Assembly (NCBI RefSeq): GCF_001659605.2
Contig: NC_035170.2
Coordinates: 22,397,190-22,461,189, forward strand
Origin: Manihot esculenta
Lineage: Eukaryota > Streptophyta > Magnoliopsida > Malpighiales > Euphorbiaceae
Length of the DNA stretch: 64,000 nucleotides
Reading direction: 5' to 3'
In this document: positions 22,921 through 36,871 of the stretch, piece after piece
How positions within the stretch are numbered: position 1 is the first letter of the stretch
Layout of the letters: every line of letters starts with the position of its first letter
Notes under the pieces: generated by a model
The model's database searches: none
The model's input: only the letters and a program-made list of their open reading frames with translations
What the model was told of the DNA's origin: nothing
Translations under genes and position numbers: made by a program

Positions 22921-23046
22921 ATAATAAAAATACTATAAACAGACAAAACTAAATTACTCATTAAAATATATAAAAAACGTAATGAATTTGTACTACAATT
23001 ATATTTTGGAAAAAAATTATAAACTGGTCATAACAAAATGTACATA

Positions 23047-24884
23047 CTAAACTAAACTAGCTAGCTCATCATCTGTATCATCATCACTATCTGTATGATG
23101 ATCACCAATGACAGGAGCATCATCACGCCGCTGCTGTGGAGATGGAGCTGGAGGTGCCGTAGGACCAGATGTCTGAGTGGATGTCCCAATACCCTGTTGT
23201 GCCATCATCCTATGCATAAACGTCTGCAACTCGTCCAGCCTTGTGGTGATTCGACTATTCTCTGTCTCTAGCCGATCAATTTTATTCTGCATCCTGTTCA
23301 TTGTTTCAATTGTAGGAGGATCCACTGGGGGTGCAGACGTGTATGATGCAGAACAATGAGCTGGCTCATGAAAATATGATGAGGCCTGGGACCCTAACCC
23401 ATAAACTCGACTCTTTTTCTGTCCGCCAACCGCTTCGTAGTACAGTTGGGCCTCATTTATGGGCGTTGGTTCATTGCTTCCCTCCTGTTGATGTGTAGCA
23501 GCCTCCTTCAGCTCTACGTATTTATCCTGCATTATAATTTTAAAGTAACATATAAGTAAAACAATTTACGTCAATCAAAATTGTTAATAACTACATTTAA
23601 GATGAACTTACATAAATAGCTTTTGATCTCGCATCAACAAACTCCTCCGTCCCCTTTTTCTTATGTGTGGCCTCAAAAAGCTCATGCGGATGTGGTTCTC
23701 TGCCTAGTCTTTCCCTCTGTTACCAATTATAAGAATTGTAGCATTTGTCATCGAACCAAAATATTGATAAGAAGATAATTATAAAATAAAAGTTATAAGA
23801 AATACCATCCTCCGCTGGTGGGTGTACTGTGAAACAGAACCGCATGCGTGCCTGGAAATGCCAGATCCTGAACCTCCAGCCTCACTGCGCCTATTGGCAG
23901 AAAACTTCTCACACTTCTCTTTGTATTCAGAAGTGTTTCAAGTTTCCTGCCACTTCCTCAAAACATAATCAGGGGTTGCAAGATTCTTCGCCTTTCCTTT
24001 CCGGATTTCCCACATTAAGCCCCTGTATCGCTCAGCGTCTTTTTTTTGCCAGGCAATTTTTACCAAGCTCTCAATTGCTTGGTCCCATAGAAAGTATTTC
24101 TGCAAAAAGATTACATTTTATGATTAGATAGTAATTAAACAGTTCAAAAATAGATGATAAACTGATAAAATAAATATGCTTCACCTTGAATTCCTGCCAA
24201 TAAAACTCCTTGGTTTCATTGGGCACAGTCTTCCAACAGTGGCCTTCCTCGACCAATCTTTCTTTCACTATCAGAGTTATCCTACAGCTGCACATCTCCG
24301 ACGGATGCAAACTACATGAACAAGATAATTTTAGAGTAAGTAAATGGTAACATTTAAAATATTGTAAATTAATAAACAATTAATTATTACTTGTTGTTAA
24401 TGAGTGAAATAGTCTGTCTGAATGACTGTGTTCCGCCTACAGCAGTGGTCGATGCAGCTGATGCTGGAGCAGATGCAGGAGCAGATGATGGAGTAGATGC
24501 TGATGCAGATCCTGTCCCTCTAACGGATGCAGTACCAGAAGGGGATGCAGAATGAGGTGAATGTGTATGTGATACCGGTGGTCGTGGAGCTGCAGGAGGG
24601 TGGTAAGGATGTAAACTGTGACGGTGAGGTGGTGGAAGGGGACGGGGAAGCTGTGCATCGGCAGATGGTGCAACTGGTGTATATGATCGATCTATATGAG
24701 ATGGCTGTACACTGGATGCAAGTGGAACCCATATCTGAAGTTCTGTATCCCCAAGTCCCGTCGGCGCCCGTGGTATATGCGCCTCATGCTCATGTCCGTC
24801 ATCTGTATTCGCGTCCTCTTGACTTGCACTTGCAGGAAGTTGAACCCGTCCTCTGGGCTTGCTAACCCTTCCACGTCCCCTCAT
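23047..24884 (-). pseudogene. Second En/Spm gene (Transposase_24/Ptta type) with one stop
   Basis: The accessory gene of the CACTA element, of the kind that helps the main transposase bind the ends. Exons by eye: 24884-24391, 24311-24185, 24099-23806, 23716-23612, 23526-23047. All junctions are GT-AG and the sum is 1500 nt (500 codons) in one frame. N-terminus: basic (MRGRGRVSKPRGR), then low-complexity Pro/Ser/Ala/His. Middle: Transposase_24 features (W-K-x-VP...FYWQEFK, KYFLWD, GRE PHPHELF, FVDARSKAIY). C-terminus: a coiled coil (MNRMQNKIDRLETENSRITT) and an acidic tail. An in-frame TGA at 23938-23940 stands where Trp is expected (WQET-stop-NTSEYKEKC). It would end the protein after about 260 residues, before the coiled coil. 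A single-base lesion in an otherwise clean gene. Confidence 0.8.
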
Positions 24885-25026
24885 CTGTGAATAAACAAAA
24901 AATGTCATAGTCAAAAATAATATAAAGTTCATAAACATTATATTAAATATATACAAATGTATTAAGGTACTCACTGAGTAATAAAAGAAATATACAACTC
25001 CAAACTTCTTTAGTATATAGATGAAT

Positions 25027-28000
25027 TTAGTCTGATTCATATGAATTGTACTCATTATCACCGTCTGCATCTGCATCAGAATCAGGGTCACTAAGGAATT
25101 TGTCTTCATCTATCGAAACGTCATCATGAATCTCAGTCATTCCTCCGCTAGGATCATTGAGGCAGTGTTGTTGATTAATATCATCGATATTTACTTCAGC
25201 ATATTCTATGTCATCTTCTTGAAAAGGTTCATATGTCTTTGAAGACGTTTGAGATACTTCAACAACGGGTCTACCTTTAACTTTCATCACAGCCCACCAA
25301 TCATTTTTGTCACGACGCTTGCTCGGGTATGAAGCATAAACGACTTGTGTTGCCTGAGAGGCCAATACAAATGGCTCGTACTTACTGTATCTACGCTTAT
25401 TGTTAATATCAACAATTCTATACTGTCGGTGCACCTTGGTGCCCGTATTTGGTGTTGGATCAAACCAGTCACATTTGAAAAGTACAGTCCGCTTAATTGG
25501 TAGCCCTGGATACTCCAATCGCAACACCTCGACCAACTGTCCATAGTAGTCACTTTCTTCAGAACTGTAATTACTCCCTTTTATACATACACCAAAATTC
25601 ATTGAGTTACTACTTGAATTTCCATTGATTGTGTTGAATTTACATCCATTAACACAATACCCATTAAAAGTGGTGACACTTCTGAGTGGTCCCTTCGCCA
25701 CATCTTGCATAAGCTGATTTTGTACATTGTTTGGCGATTCATGGGCATACTTGTAAAACCATTTGACAAAGTCCCTCTCTAGTTTTTCATCAACAACTGC
25801 ATCTGTGATATTTGGTTGTGTCGACTTTACTCGCTCCACATAAATACTATACATACAAAGAAACAAGTAATGTTTAACAATAATGTACAATATAAGAGGT
25901 ATTAGACTATTAGTATAACTACCAATACTTACTCAATATATGTTTTCACCTCTGGACAATTTAATAGAATATATGTTTGAGCGGCTTGGATTTCATCTTC
26001 AGTCATATATCTGGATTTTCCTTTTCCGATAGTTCTACCTGTGCATTTGAATATGCTTAATTTACCTGGTATGTCATCATCAGATACAAATTCATGCAAG
26101 TTGCGTGGAACCTTTCGATGTCTGGTCATTACATGTGCTTCAAAGTAGTGAGCAGAAAATGCACTTGCTTCTTCTACCAAGTAAGCATTGCATATTGAAC
26201 CTTCAACCCTTGCTTTATTTTTAACATTGTTCTTTAACTTTCTCAAGTACCTAGTGTGTGGAAACAAAAATTATATATGTTTACTAAGTAATTCATCATG
26301 GTAAGGAGTGCGAGTAAATATTAAGTACGTGTACCTCTCAAATGGGTACATCCACCGATATTGTACTGGTCCTGCAATTAATGCCTCATATGCAAGGTGT
26401 ACTGGTAAATGTTCCATTGAATCAAACAGACTTGGAGAAAAAACTCGTTCAAGCTTACAAAGGATCACAGGAATTTGTTCATGTAACCGTTGCATGTCCT
26501 CATTAGTAAGTGTAGTTGAGGTGAGTTCTCTAAAGAAATTGCTAAGCTCTGTTATTGGTTGCCAAACATTATTTGGTAAGAACTCTCTGAGAGCTATAGG
26601 AAGAATTCGTTGCATGAAAACATGACAGTCGTGGCTTTTCATACCAAAAAGTCTAAGCTTCCGACTATCAACACATCTCCCTAGATTGGAAACAAATCCG
26701 TCAGGGAATTTGAGTATTTTAAGCCAATCACACAGTATCACCTTCGATTGGTTATCCAAACAATAACATGCTGTTGGATATTTCCCGCTAATTGGATCTT
26801 TCTTCAATTTTGGTCTCCTGCATATTTCATTTAAATCTTCCCTTGATTTGATATTGTCTTTTGTCTTCCCCTCCACATTCATAACTGTATTAAAAATATT
26901 TTCAAATACATTCTTTTCAATGTGCATGACATCAAGATTGTGGCGAATCAAATTTGAAGACCAATATGGCAAATCCCATAATATGCTCCGCTTACGCCAA
27001 CCAGTTATCTTTGAAAGCCGACAATTTATTTCATGACTGTCAATGTCTATAACCCGCCTCAACCCAATTTGCTCAATTTCTTTTAGCAAGTATTCCCCAG
27101 TTCTAATTGGCGGTGGTGACTTCGATACACATTTGTTTTTAATAAAAGATGTCTTGTTTCGACGGAAAGGGTGGTTGTCAGGCAAGAACTTCCGATGACT
27201 GTCAAACCATGTTTGTTTACCCCCCTTTCGTAATGTAAATGCATCTGTGTTTTCCATACAGTAGGGACATGCAGTGCGTCCTGCAGTGCTCCACCCTGAG
27301 AGCATTGAATAAGCAGGAAAGTCACTTATAGTCCAAATTAATGCAGCACGCATAGTAAAATTGTTCTGTTGGAAAGCATCGTAAGTATTAACACCAGTTG
27401 CCCAAAGTTCTTTCAATTCTTGCACTAATGGCTGCATGTACACATCAAGCTTCTCTTTCAGATTCTTGGGACCAGGTATTATAATTGTCAGGAACATGTA
27501 CTCATCTTTCATACACATACCTGGTGGCAAATTGTATGGAGTTAGTATTACTGGCCATGAAGAATACTGTTGCCCAGATTGACCGAATGGTTGAAATCCA
27601 TCAGTGCAAAGGCCAAGTCTGACATTTCGGGCCTCCAGTGCGAAGGTTGGATGAGTTTGGTTGAAATGCTTCCAAGCAGGAGCATCTGAACAGTGGCACA
27701 TCACCCCATTCTCAGTTGCATGGTCATTGTGCCAAGTCATATACTTAGCTGTAACACATGACGCATAAAGTCTTTGCAACCGTGGTGTAATGGGGAAGTA
27801 ATACATCTTTTTGTATGGTATTTGACTCTTCCCTTTCCCCAAGTTGTGCTTCAGGCGTTTGAACCTTTCATGGTCATAAAATTTGCATCGTGTAAGTTCT
27901 TTATCATTTTCCCAAAAAATCATACAACCATTCGCACAACAGTGTATCTTTTGTACAGGAAGCCCCAATCCTCGGACTAGTCTCTTTGTTGAGTAAAAGC

Positions 28001-28607
28001 TGTCCGTCATGACATTGTCACTCGGTAACATCTCCTTCATGAGTTCACAAATCTGATCAAAACACTGTTCTGAGAAATGATGTTCCGCCTTCAGATTTAG
28101 TAAACGTGAAACAGCTGATAACTGGGAGTGAGTTTCACAGCCAGGCCATAGTTGTTGCTTAGATGCATTTAACATATCATACAGTTTCTGTGCAGCCGAG
28201 TTTGGCATCTCATATGTATCATTATGCATTACATGACAGCTTGTTGCATCCATGACCATGTCCTCAAAACGATTGAAATTTGGGTGATTAACACTGTCAG
28301 AACCATAAGACATGTCTAAATCTGTATCACCATATCCATCATGCACTTCAGTTTCATCGTGCAAATACCAAACAAGGTAATTTTGAACAAAACCATGCTT
28401 CATTAAATGATATTTAACTGTATTTTCATCTTGAAAGCTACGGTTCTGGCACTTAAATCGATTACAAGGACAGCGGATCTGATCGCCATTTAAATATTCT
28501 GTGCAGGTCTTAGCTTTCTCTAGAAATTCATTGATACCCTCTAAATATCTGGGATTCAGTAAACCGTCTATGAGACGAGCATACATCCAACTTCGTTCAG
28601 CAGTCAT
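25027..28607 (-). CDS. CACTA TNP2-type transposase
   Basis: Cuts and moves the element. Exons by eye: 28607-26335, 26250-25933, 25846-25027. Introns are GT-AG, and the pieces sum to 3411 nt (1136 aa) with no interruption. Domains: Transpos_assoc, residues about 5-83 (WMYARLIDG, IRCPCNRFKC); Transposase_21, about 300-510, with LGLCTDGFQPF (Asp336) and WTISDFPAYSMLSGWST (Asp429), likely members of the DDE/D centre; DUF4218, about 640-790 (LPVHLAYEALIAGPVQYRWM); DUF4216 in exon 3 (KCDWFDP, RRYSKYEPFVLASQ). It ends in an acidic Asp-rich tail. Phase 2 junctions rebuild ERYLRKL and YIDIYVER-type phrases, supporting the model. The start MTAERSWMY fits family N-termini. Confidence 0.93.
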
Positions 28608-29004
28608 ATTAACTACAATTAATATGCTGATATGAAAACAAATAACTTATAAACCCTATCTTCGAACAGAGCCTGAAAACCAACAATTAAATTGTGCATT
28701 ATATCAAAATGATAATCTGATAACTACATTCATTTTGGAACTAAATGTTAACATAAATTTGAACTTGCCTGATATCAATGGCAGTATCTTCTACTGGAGG
28801 GGAAGGTGGCGGGGCAGTATAACCAGGTTCGTTAGGCTGTTAATGAGAAATTATAGCAATCAGTATACGTATTCAGCCATCATCCATATTAAAAATGCAT
28901 CATGTTTGGAATATCTACCTATCCACGCACACTTAGTGTAAATTCAAACACATGCAACAAAAAAATTTCACAATGCAATTAGATTTCAATTTCACTGCCA
29001 ATGT

Positions 29005-29228
29005 GCACCTGCTGGTGTATTTACTTGTGCATTTGCTCTGGCACTTTGAAGTGCACCTGCTGGTGCACTTTGAAATGCACCTGCTGCTGTTGTATTTACT
29101 TGTGCACCTCCTGGTGCACTTGGCCGAGTGCACCAGCAGGTGCACACTTTAAATTGCACCTGCTGGTGCACTTGAAATGTGCACCTGCTGGTGCACTTGG
29201 CATGTGCACCTGCTGGTGCACTTGAAAT
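29005..29228. repeat. GTGCACCTGCTGGTGCAC minisatellite
   Basis: About seven full or partial copies of GTGCACCTGCTGGTGCAC with spacers such as TTGAAAT, one of them (about 29127-29145) in reverse orientation. The unit holds GTGCAC, itself a palindrome, twice. It lies between the captured ROP exons and the transposase gene. Open frames across it, rich in Cys/Trp or Ala/Gly, are repeat artefacts. Confidence 0.8.
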
Positions 29229-29507
29229 AGGATCTGATGTGCCATTTATGTTATTCAACTCAGCTAGGCCTCAATTCCCAACCAACTTGAATTGACTATG
29301 TGAACCCTTTTTATCTCTTCTGTTAGGTTTAGGGCCATTAATCCCATGTTTGATCATGCAAATAATTTTTTAGCGCTTCAGGTTCAAGCCCATGTTCCTT
29401 TTGGCTCAGAAATCCTATGATAATATCTGAAATGATACAAGGCTAACTACAAACAATTCAAATATATCAATACCATAAAGAAGATGGAATGACAGCTAAG
29501 TTATTAC

Positions 29508-31039
<1,532 letters not shown>

Positions 31040-31079
31040 TCAGATTTCAGTGATTTTGATTTTAAGGAATTAGGGATTT

Positions 31080-31340
31080 CATTTAAGACTGGGATTTTGG
31101 CTCCAAAATTTTCACTAACGGATTACTGACGGATGGCTTCATCCGTTAGTATTCCGTTAGAGTGATTCCGTTAGTATTACTAACGGAATCACAAACCGTT
31201 GGTGAATCCGTTAGAATCACTAACGGATTTCAAATCGTTGGTGAATCCGTTAGTATCATTAACGGATTTTAAACCGTTGGTGAATCCGTTAGTGATACTA
31301 ACGGATTTACCATCCGTTAGTGAAATCCGTTAGTGAAATT
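31080..31340. repeat. CACTA right subterminal repeat array
   Basis: Alternating AATCCGTTAGT, ACTAACGGA and AAACCGTTGGTGAATCCG units up to the CACTA terminus at 31356. It uses mainly CCGTTAGTGA, where the left end uses CCGTTGGTGA. Confidence 0.85.
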
Positions 31341-31356
31341 ATGAATTCTTGTAGTG

Positions 31357-32738
31357 CTACAAGAGAAATCAGGCTAATATTTTTTCATTCTTTAATTTAA
31401 CTAAGCTTCTATAGATTATAAAATAAGCACGGTGAAATGACCGTTCAAAGAGAATGTAGGCTCCGTAAGCTTTGAAAAAGATTGATTTTGACGATATTAA
31501 AACTTAATGAATTTTGTTTATCTAACCATTTTCAGTATTAAAATTAGAGTATCTGAAAAGTATTGAAGAATCAAAGACGTTCTCATCAGAAAGGAAGAAG
31601 ACTCTTAAAGCAATATAAGATGAATCAAAGAAAAAAAAAGTAAAGTTAAGTATCTTTAGGATTTATTATAAATGAGTGAGTGATATGCTTTATTCTAAAA
31701 ATTTCAAAAAACAAGAGTTTGAAAGTTATTGTTTTAACTTATTAAAATTTTAGAAGGCAAAAATTAGACATTTAATTTTAGATAAAGTTTAAATATAGAT
31801 ATCTAATTTATGTCTGCGTTTATTTTTAGCTAACCACTTTTAGTCTGCAATTTTAACTGATTTCAGTCTGTATGAATTTCAATATTATAACGACTAGTAT
31901 TTTCAAAATTTATTTCGTTAAACTACCTCTACAACTAAGAAGAAAAATATTTCAGATACCTATTTAAGAAATTAAATTTTCTTCATAAATGAGTAATGAA
32001 AGCACTGATTTTCTAAAAGCATCAAAACCCTTGTGTTAAAAGCTTTTCATTTAAATTTCTGATCTTTATTGGTAAATCTTCTCTCTCTCATCTTAATAGC
32101 ATTCTGTTATAATTACTTAGAGTTATTGAAAGTATTTCTTTCTAAATCAAAACCTATATAAGGTTGATCATGTGTATGTGCTCACTTGATAAAGGTTTTA
32201 AACACCTATTAAAGTTTAGGTAGAAGTTTGAGTGGTGAATCAAACTTGTAAATGTCTATAAGCACCTGAAAAGCTTGTTGTTGTATATAAGGTTTTTCTC
32301 TTGCCTAGTAAAAGGGGTTTAGTAGAGTGAAGATTCAAGGAAGATCCTTAGAAGAGTGGACGTAGGCAATGTTTGCTGAACTACTATAAATTCTCTGTGT
32401 TTGATCTTCTTATCCCTAAACTCTTTACTGTTAGCTTTCATTATTTATTTGAGATATGTGTGTGAATGTTAAAAAAATGATTATAAGAATGTGCTAAAAT
32501 TAAGCTTGCTAATTTTATTTCTGCATTGCATTGTCTGTATCTGTTCAGTACATGTTTGTCTTTGATAAGCTGGTTCCTTAGTCTTTTAAGAAAATATTTA
32601 AAATATCTATTTTAAGCTATTACTTATTCACACTCAGAATTAGTAGCCACAATTTTTTATTAAAACTTAGAGCAAGAGCTGAAAAATTAGTAAAGTGACC
32701 AATTCATCCCCCTCTCGGTCACTTATCTTGGGACAACA
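31357..32738 (+). repeat. Copia 5' LTR (left boundary not determined)
   Basis: The right end is firm: ...GGGACAACA at 32738 followed by the PBS. TATA-like motifs lie at 32153 and 32284 (TATATAAGG). The U5-like part near 32320-32420 (TAGTAGAGTGAAGATTCAAG, CGAACTACTATAAATTCTCTG-like) resembles Sirevirus LTRs from general knowledge. The copy of its last 90 bp upstream of the TNL gene supports the end point. Confidence 0.6.
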
Positions 32739-32741
32739 AAT

Positions 32742-32750
32742 TGGTATCAG
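32742..32750 (+). promoter_or_regulatory. Copia primer-binding site
   Basis: TGGTATCAG, complementary to the 3' end of initiator Met tRNA, four bases after the LTR end. Confidence 0.7.
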
Positions 32751-32798
32751 TTGTATACTCTCTTGCTTGAGGTTCAAATACCTTATAGAGATCCTAGA

Positions 32799-34250
32799 AT
32801 GGCTAGTTTTTCTAATTCTACTGGTATGCCTGCACCTTTAGCCGAAGGCTATTTAATCACACGATCACCTTTTTTCAGTGGCACAAATTACTCTTTCTGA
32901 AAAATTAGAATGAAAAATTTTATATGATCTATTGATGCGGTTTGGAAAAAGATCTATGCAAATGCTAAACCTTTAAATATACTTCATTGTGCACTAGATG
33001 TAACTGAATACAATCGTGTTTCAGGTTTTGAATCTGCCAAAGAAGTATGGAACAAGCTTGAAGTGACTTATGAAGGCACAAATCAAATAAATGAATCAAA
33101 AGCAAACTTACTGGTTCGTGACTTTGAACTGTTTGAGATAAAATCATGTGAAACTATAGCTGAAATAAGCACTAGATTTACTGATCTAGTTAATCTTCTA
33201 AAAGCACTTGGAAAAAGTTTTGAAGAAGCTGAGTTGGTGAAAAAGATTTTAAGATCTTTGTCAAAGACTTGGGAAGTAAAAACCACAGTCATCTTTGATA
33301 CAAAAGTCTTTACAAAGTACACCTATGATGAGTTGATTGGATCATTAATTGTCCATGAAATGATGTTAAAAAAGGATATCACAGAAAAAAGAAAAAGGCA
33401 AGAAAGGTATAACTTTAAAATTAGAAAAACTAACAGATGGCAAAAAGAAATCTATTGCTTTAAAGATAGACACAAGTGAGTCTTCCGGTCTATCCAGTGA
33501 TGAACTCAAGAGATGGCTACATTGGCAAGGAAGTTCATAAGAGCTTTCAGAAAAGGTAGAAACAAGTACAAAAGGTTTGTCAAGAAGTATGGGCCAAAAG
33601 ATGATTCTCAAACACATCTTCACAAAAACTCAAAAGAAGTAATATGCTATGAGTGTAACAAACCCGATCACATCAGACCCAACTGTCCAAAAAGCAAAAA
33701 GAAGAAAAAGAAAGACAATTTAAATAAAGCTATGGCTGCGGTATAGCACACAAATAATGAAAGTTCAAGTGACGATTCAAAAGAAAACAATGAAGTTGAA
33801 CTTCGCTGTATGGCTCTTGAGGAAGAAGCTGTTGAAGGAATCGAATATGAACTACTTAATAAAGAAGAGTTAGAGCTTATTTTTGCTGAAGTTTATAATG
33901 AATATAAAACATATAAAAGAAAATATACATCATTAAAACTTGAAAATATATCTTTAAGATCTGAAAATATTTTTCTGAGTATGGTTCTAAAAGAAAATGA
34001 ATTTTAAAAATCCCAAATGATTTTATTTAATGATTTGAAAAAGGAGTTAGAAATTTCAAAAAAAAAAAAAATTGTGAAAAGCTTTTGGAGAAAAACAGAG
34101 TTCTTGAGACAAAAATAGAATCTTTAACAAATGATCTAGCAAAATTTATAAAAGGAAAATAATCTTTTGATCTACTGCTTGGATCACAAAAAATGTCTAG
34201 AGAAAAATCAAGAATTGGATACAATGGCTTTGCAATCATAATAAATACAG
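32799..34250 (+). pseudogene. Copia gag remnant
   Basis: The start at 32799 reads MASFSNSTGMPAPLAEGYLI. Gag of the UBN2/copia type follows (WNKLEVTYEGTNQINESKAN, FTDLVNLLKALGKSFEE, VKKILRSLSKTWEVK) up to about 33480. A TGA replaces Trp at about 32898 and another stop follows at about 32926. After a frameshift come a basic stretch and one zinc knuckle, CYECNKPDHIRPNC (about 33640-33685), then KSKKKKKKD. The last piece (33810-34007) is acidic and coiled-coil-like (ELELIFAEVYNEYKTYK), as in the long gag of Sireviruses. Broken in at least four places. Confidence 0.85.
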
Positions 34251-34506
34251 AAATTATTTTATAAAAGCATCAACATCCTTTTTTTTTTTTTCTAGCATTA
34301 CATATTTTTACTATAATAAAAAAGGTTATATGATTCATTCATATCCTATAAAAAGAGGAAATGCAAAGGTAAAGAAAATATGGGTACTAAAAGGTACAGT
34401 TTCTATTATTGTTAACTTGCAAAGTACCCAAAAGAATTTGAGCACCTAATTAGATATCTAATTTTAGGTCTGTCTAAAGCATAAAGAGGAAACAAATAAA
34501 TGACAT

Positions 34507-36776
34507 TGTAACGACCCGAAAATCGGACCGCTACCGGCGCTAGGATCCGGGTCGACTTAAGGCCGCCGGGACCCGTAGCAAGCCAAACATACATCCTGAA
34601 AACCTGTTTAATCCCATACATGATCAAGAACATACATAAAAATTAAAACCTTTCTTTCATACACTCTATCATACGCCAAACTCAACCTGTGCATGCACTG
34701 AACATATACATAATCATATCTTGACCCCTCTGTGGGATCTCATCAATGCCCCCAATGGGTGGCATAACATGTGTTGAGTTGGCTAAACATAGTCATCAAT
34801 AAAGCTCTAGGATCATGTAATAAAAAGGGATTACAACATCCATAGGGTCAAGCACATATTCTAATCCTCAATATCAATATACAAAACATAACTATTCATT
34901 ATCTTACAATTTATCATGTCCACTTTCTAACTATTACAACATAAGACTTTACTCTTCTTGACTTCTCTGTCTAACCCGTACCTGCAATCCTGGGGGATTA
35001 GGGAAAATGGGTGAGCTACAAGAGCCCAGTGAGCAGAATAATAGAAAACAATATTTAAATCTCATGCCATTATGTAATGCAACACATCACAACTAATCAC
35101 ATCTCGGATGGTATTGTCACCAATAGTCCTCTACATTTCCAAAGTGCCGGGACGTAGAATGGGTACAACCGTTCTTTCTTTTAACATAGCATATCATACA
35201 TACCAATGTGCCAGGGACGTAGAATGGATACAACCTGGACTTTCTCTTACATAGTGCCAGGGGCGTAGAATGGGTACAACCTGGGCTTCCATACCATCTC
35301 ATGCCGTAGCATCATCATACCATATGAGGACTAAAGGATCATTCAATGACCAATCCACATCAACATCATAAATGCAATGCAACATATTCGTGAATTCTAA
35401 TGCAGGCAACCTAATTCATCACATGGCATTCATGATGCATGAACATGCTCAACTTTATAATTTATTTGCTTTAAAAACATAAAGGTTTATTCTACTCACC
35501 TCTGGCCGAAGCTCTACTGACTCAGAAGCAGCTGAACTCACTGCTGGGGTCCTCGGTTCCTCGGGTCCGAACCTACACAGGTGGACTCAAATGAGGGACC
35601 AAACAACTAGAACATAACTCTAAAAACATCCCCCAAAAACCCCCTAAAACACCTCAAAACAATCATGCAAAAACATGCAAAGGAAGGCAGAACAGGGCAG
35701 GTTCGGCGGCACCTTCGGCGGCCGAAAGTCCCTCCAGAGCCGAAACCCAGGCAGGTTCGGCGGCACCTTCGGCGGCCGAAAGTCCCAGACAGAGACGAAA
35801 GTCTCTTTTCGGGGGCAACTTCGGCAGCGGAAAGGCCTGCCTCCCCAGCCATGTTCGGTGGCCGAAAGTTCCTTCGGCTGCCGAACCTGATTTCTGCCAA
35901 AGGGCAGAAACTTGGCTCCTTTATGCACATTTGCCTCCCATATCCTTCAACATGCATATAACTCATCCAAAACATGCAAATATACATACATTGGCTCCTA
36001 GGGGCTTCAAACTAACTTAAACCCCAACTACAACACACAACAACAACACAAATCCAACATACATGCTCAAAACATAACATTAACTCAAAAACCTAACTAT
36101 GAGCTAAACATGCATTCTTCCCCATAGATCTTGCATAAAACTTACTTTAAACATGAAATGAGCTTAAGATCGGCTCTTACCTCTTGAAGATCGAGAGAGA
36201 GACGTCCTAAACTCGAAGGTGGGAGATTTTGAGTTCTTGAACCTCAAAGCTCCAAAACTTGCTTTAAACTCGAAAATCTTCAAAACAAAGCAAAAGCTTG
36301 TGAAAAACTTGAAAGATTTGAAGGAAAGAACTCAAGGATGGTGAGGAATGGCGGAAGGACTCACCTTGGCCGAAAATGGGGAAAAAGCTCGCCCGTTTTC
36401 GGCTAAGGGACCCTTTTATAGTGGCTGGCCAGGCCACATTCGGGGGCCGAAAGTGCCTCCGCATGCATGCCATGTTCGGCGGCCGAACTTGAGGTTCGGC
36501 GGCCGAACCTGGACTTTCCTCACTTTTGCCTTCGGGGGCCTAAAGCACTCCCGAAGTGCATGCATGTTCGGCGGCCGAACTTTGAGTTTCGGCGGCCGAA
36601 CCTGAGTTTCCTCCAAGGGTGTTTTCATTCAAAAACTCATTTCCTCTTTACTTAAAATCATCAAAAACATTAAAACATTTCATGAAAACATGGTTTTACC
36701 CTTCTAGAGGTCTCCGACATCCGAAATTCCACCGGACGGTAGGAATTCCGATACCGGAGTCTAGCCGGGTATTACA
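34507..36776 (-). repeat. Gypsy-2 3' LTR
   Basis: 2270 bp, starting TGTAACGACCCG on the + strand. TATA box (reverse) at 36412-36420. Palindrome clusters lie at about 35698-35890 and 36436-36605, one on each side of the TATA box. A three-copy minisatellite (GTGCCAGGGACGTAGAATGG) lies at about 35142-35282. Confidence 0.95.
36412..36420 (-). promoter_or_regulatory. TATA box, Gypsy-2 3' LTR
   Basis: CCTTTTATA on the + strand, i.e. TATAAAAGG in the element's own direction. Confidence 0.6.
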
Positions 36777-36789
36777 TTCTCCCCCCCTT
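36777..36789 (-). promoter_or_regulatory. Polypurine tract of Gypsy-2
   Basis: AAGGGGGGGAGAA on the - strand, touching the 3' LTR. Confidence 0.85.
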
Positions 36790-36871
36790 AAGAACATTCA
36801 TCCCCGAATGTTCCTTAACTAGCACATGCATAGCATACACATAACATACATGAAACATACAAGTACTGACC

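Noticed and set aside
28933..29258. Cys-rich and Ala/Gly-rich frames over the GTGCAC repeat
   Set aside because: Repeat translation on both strands; no conserved protein.
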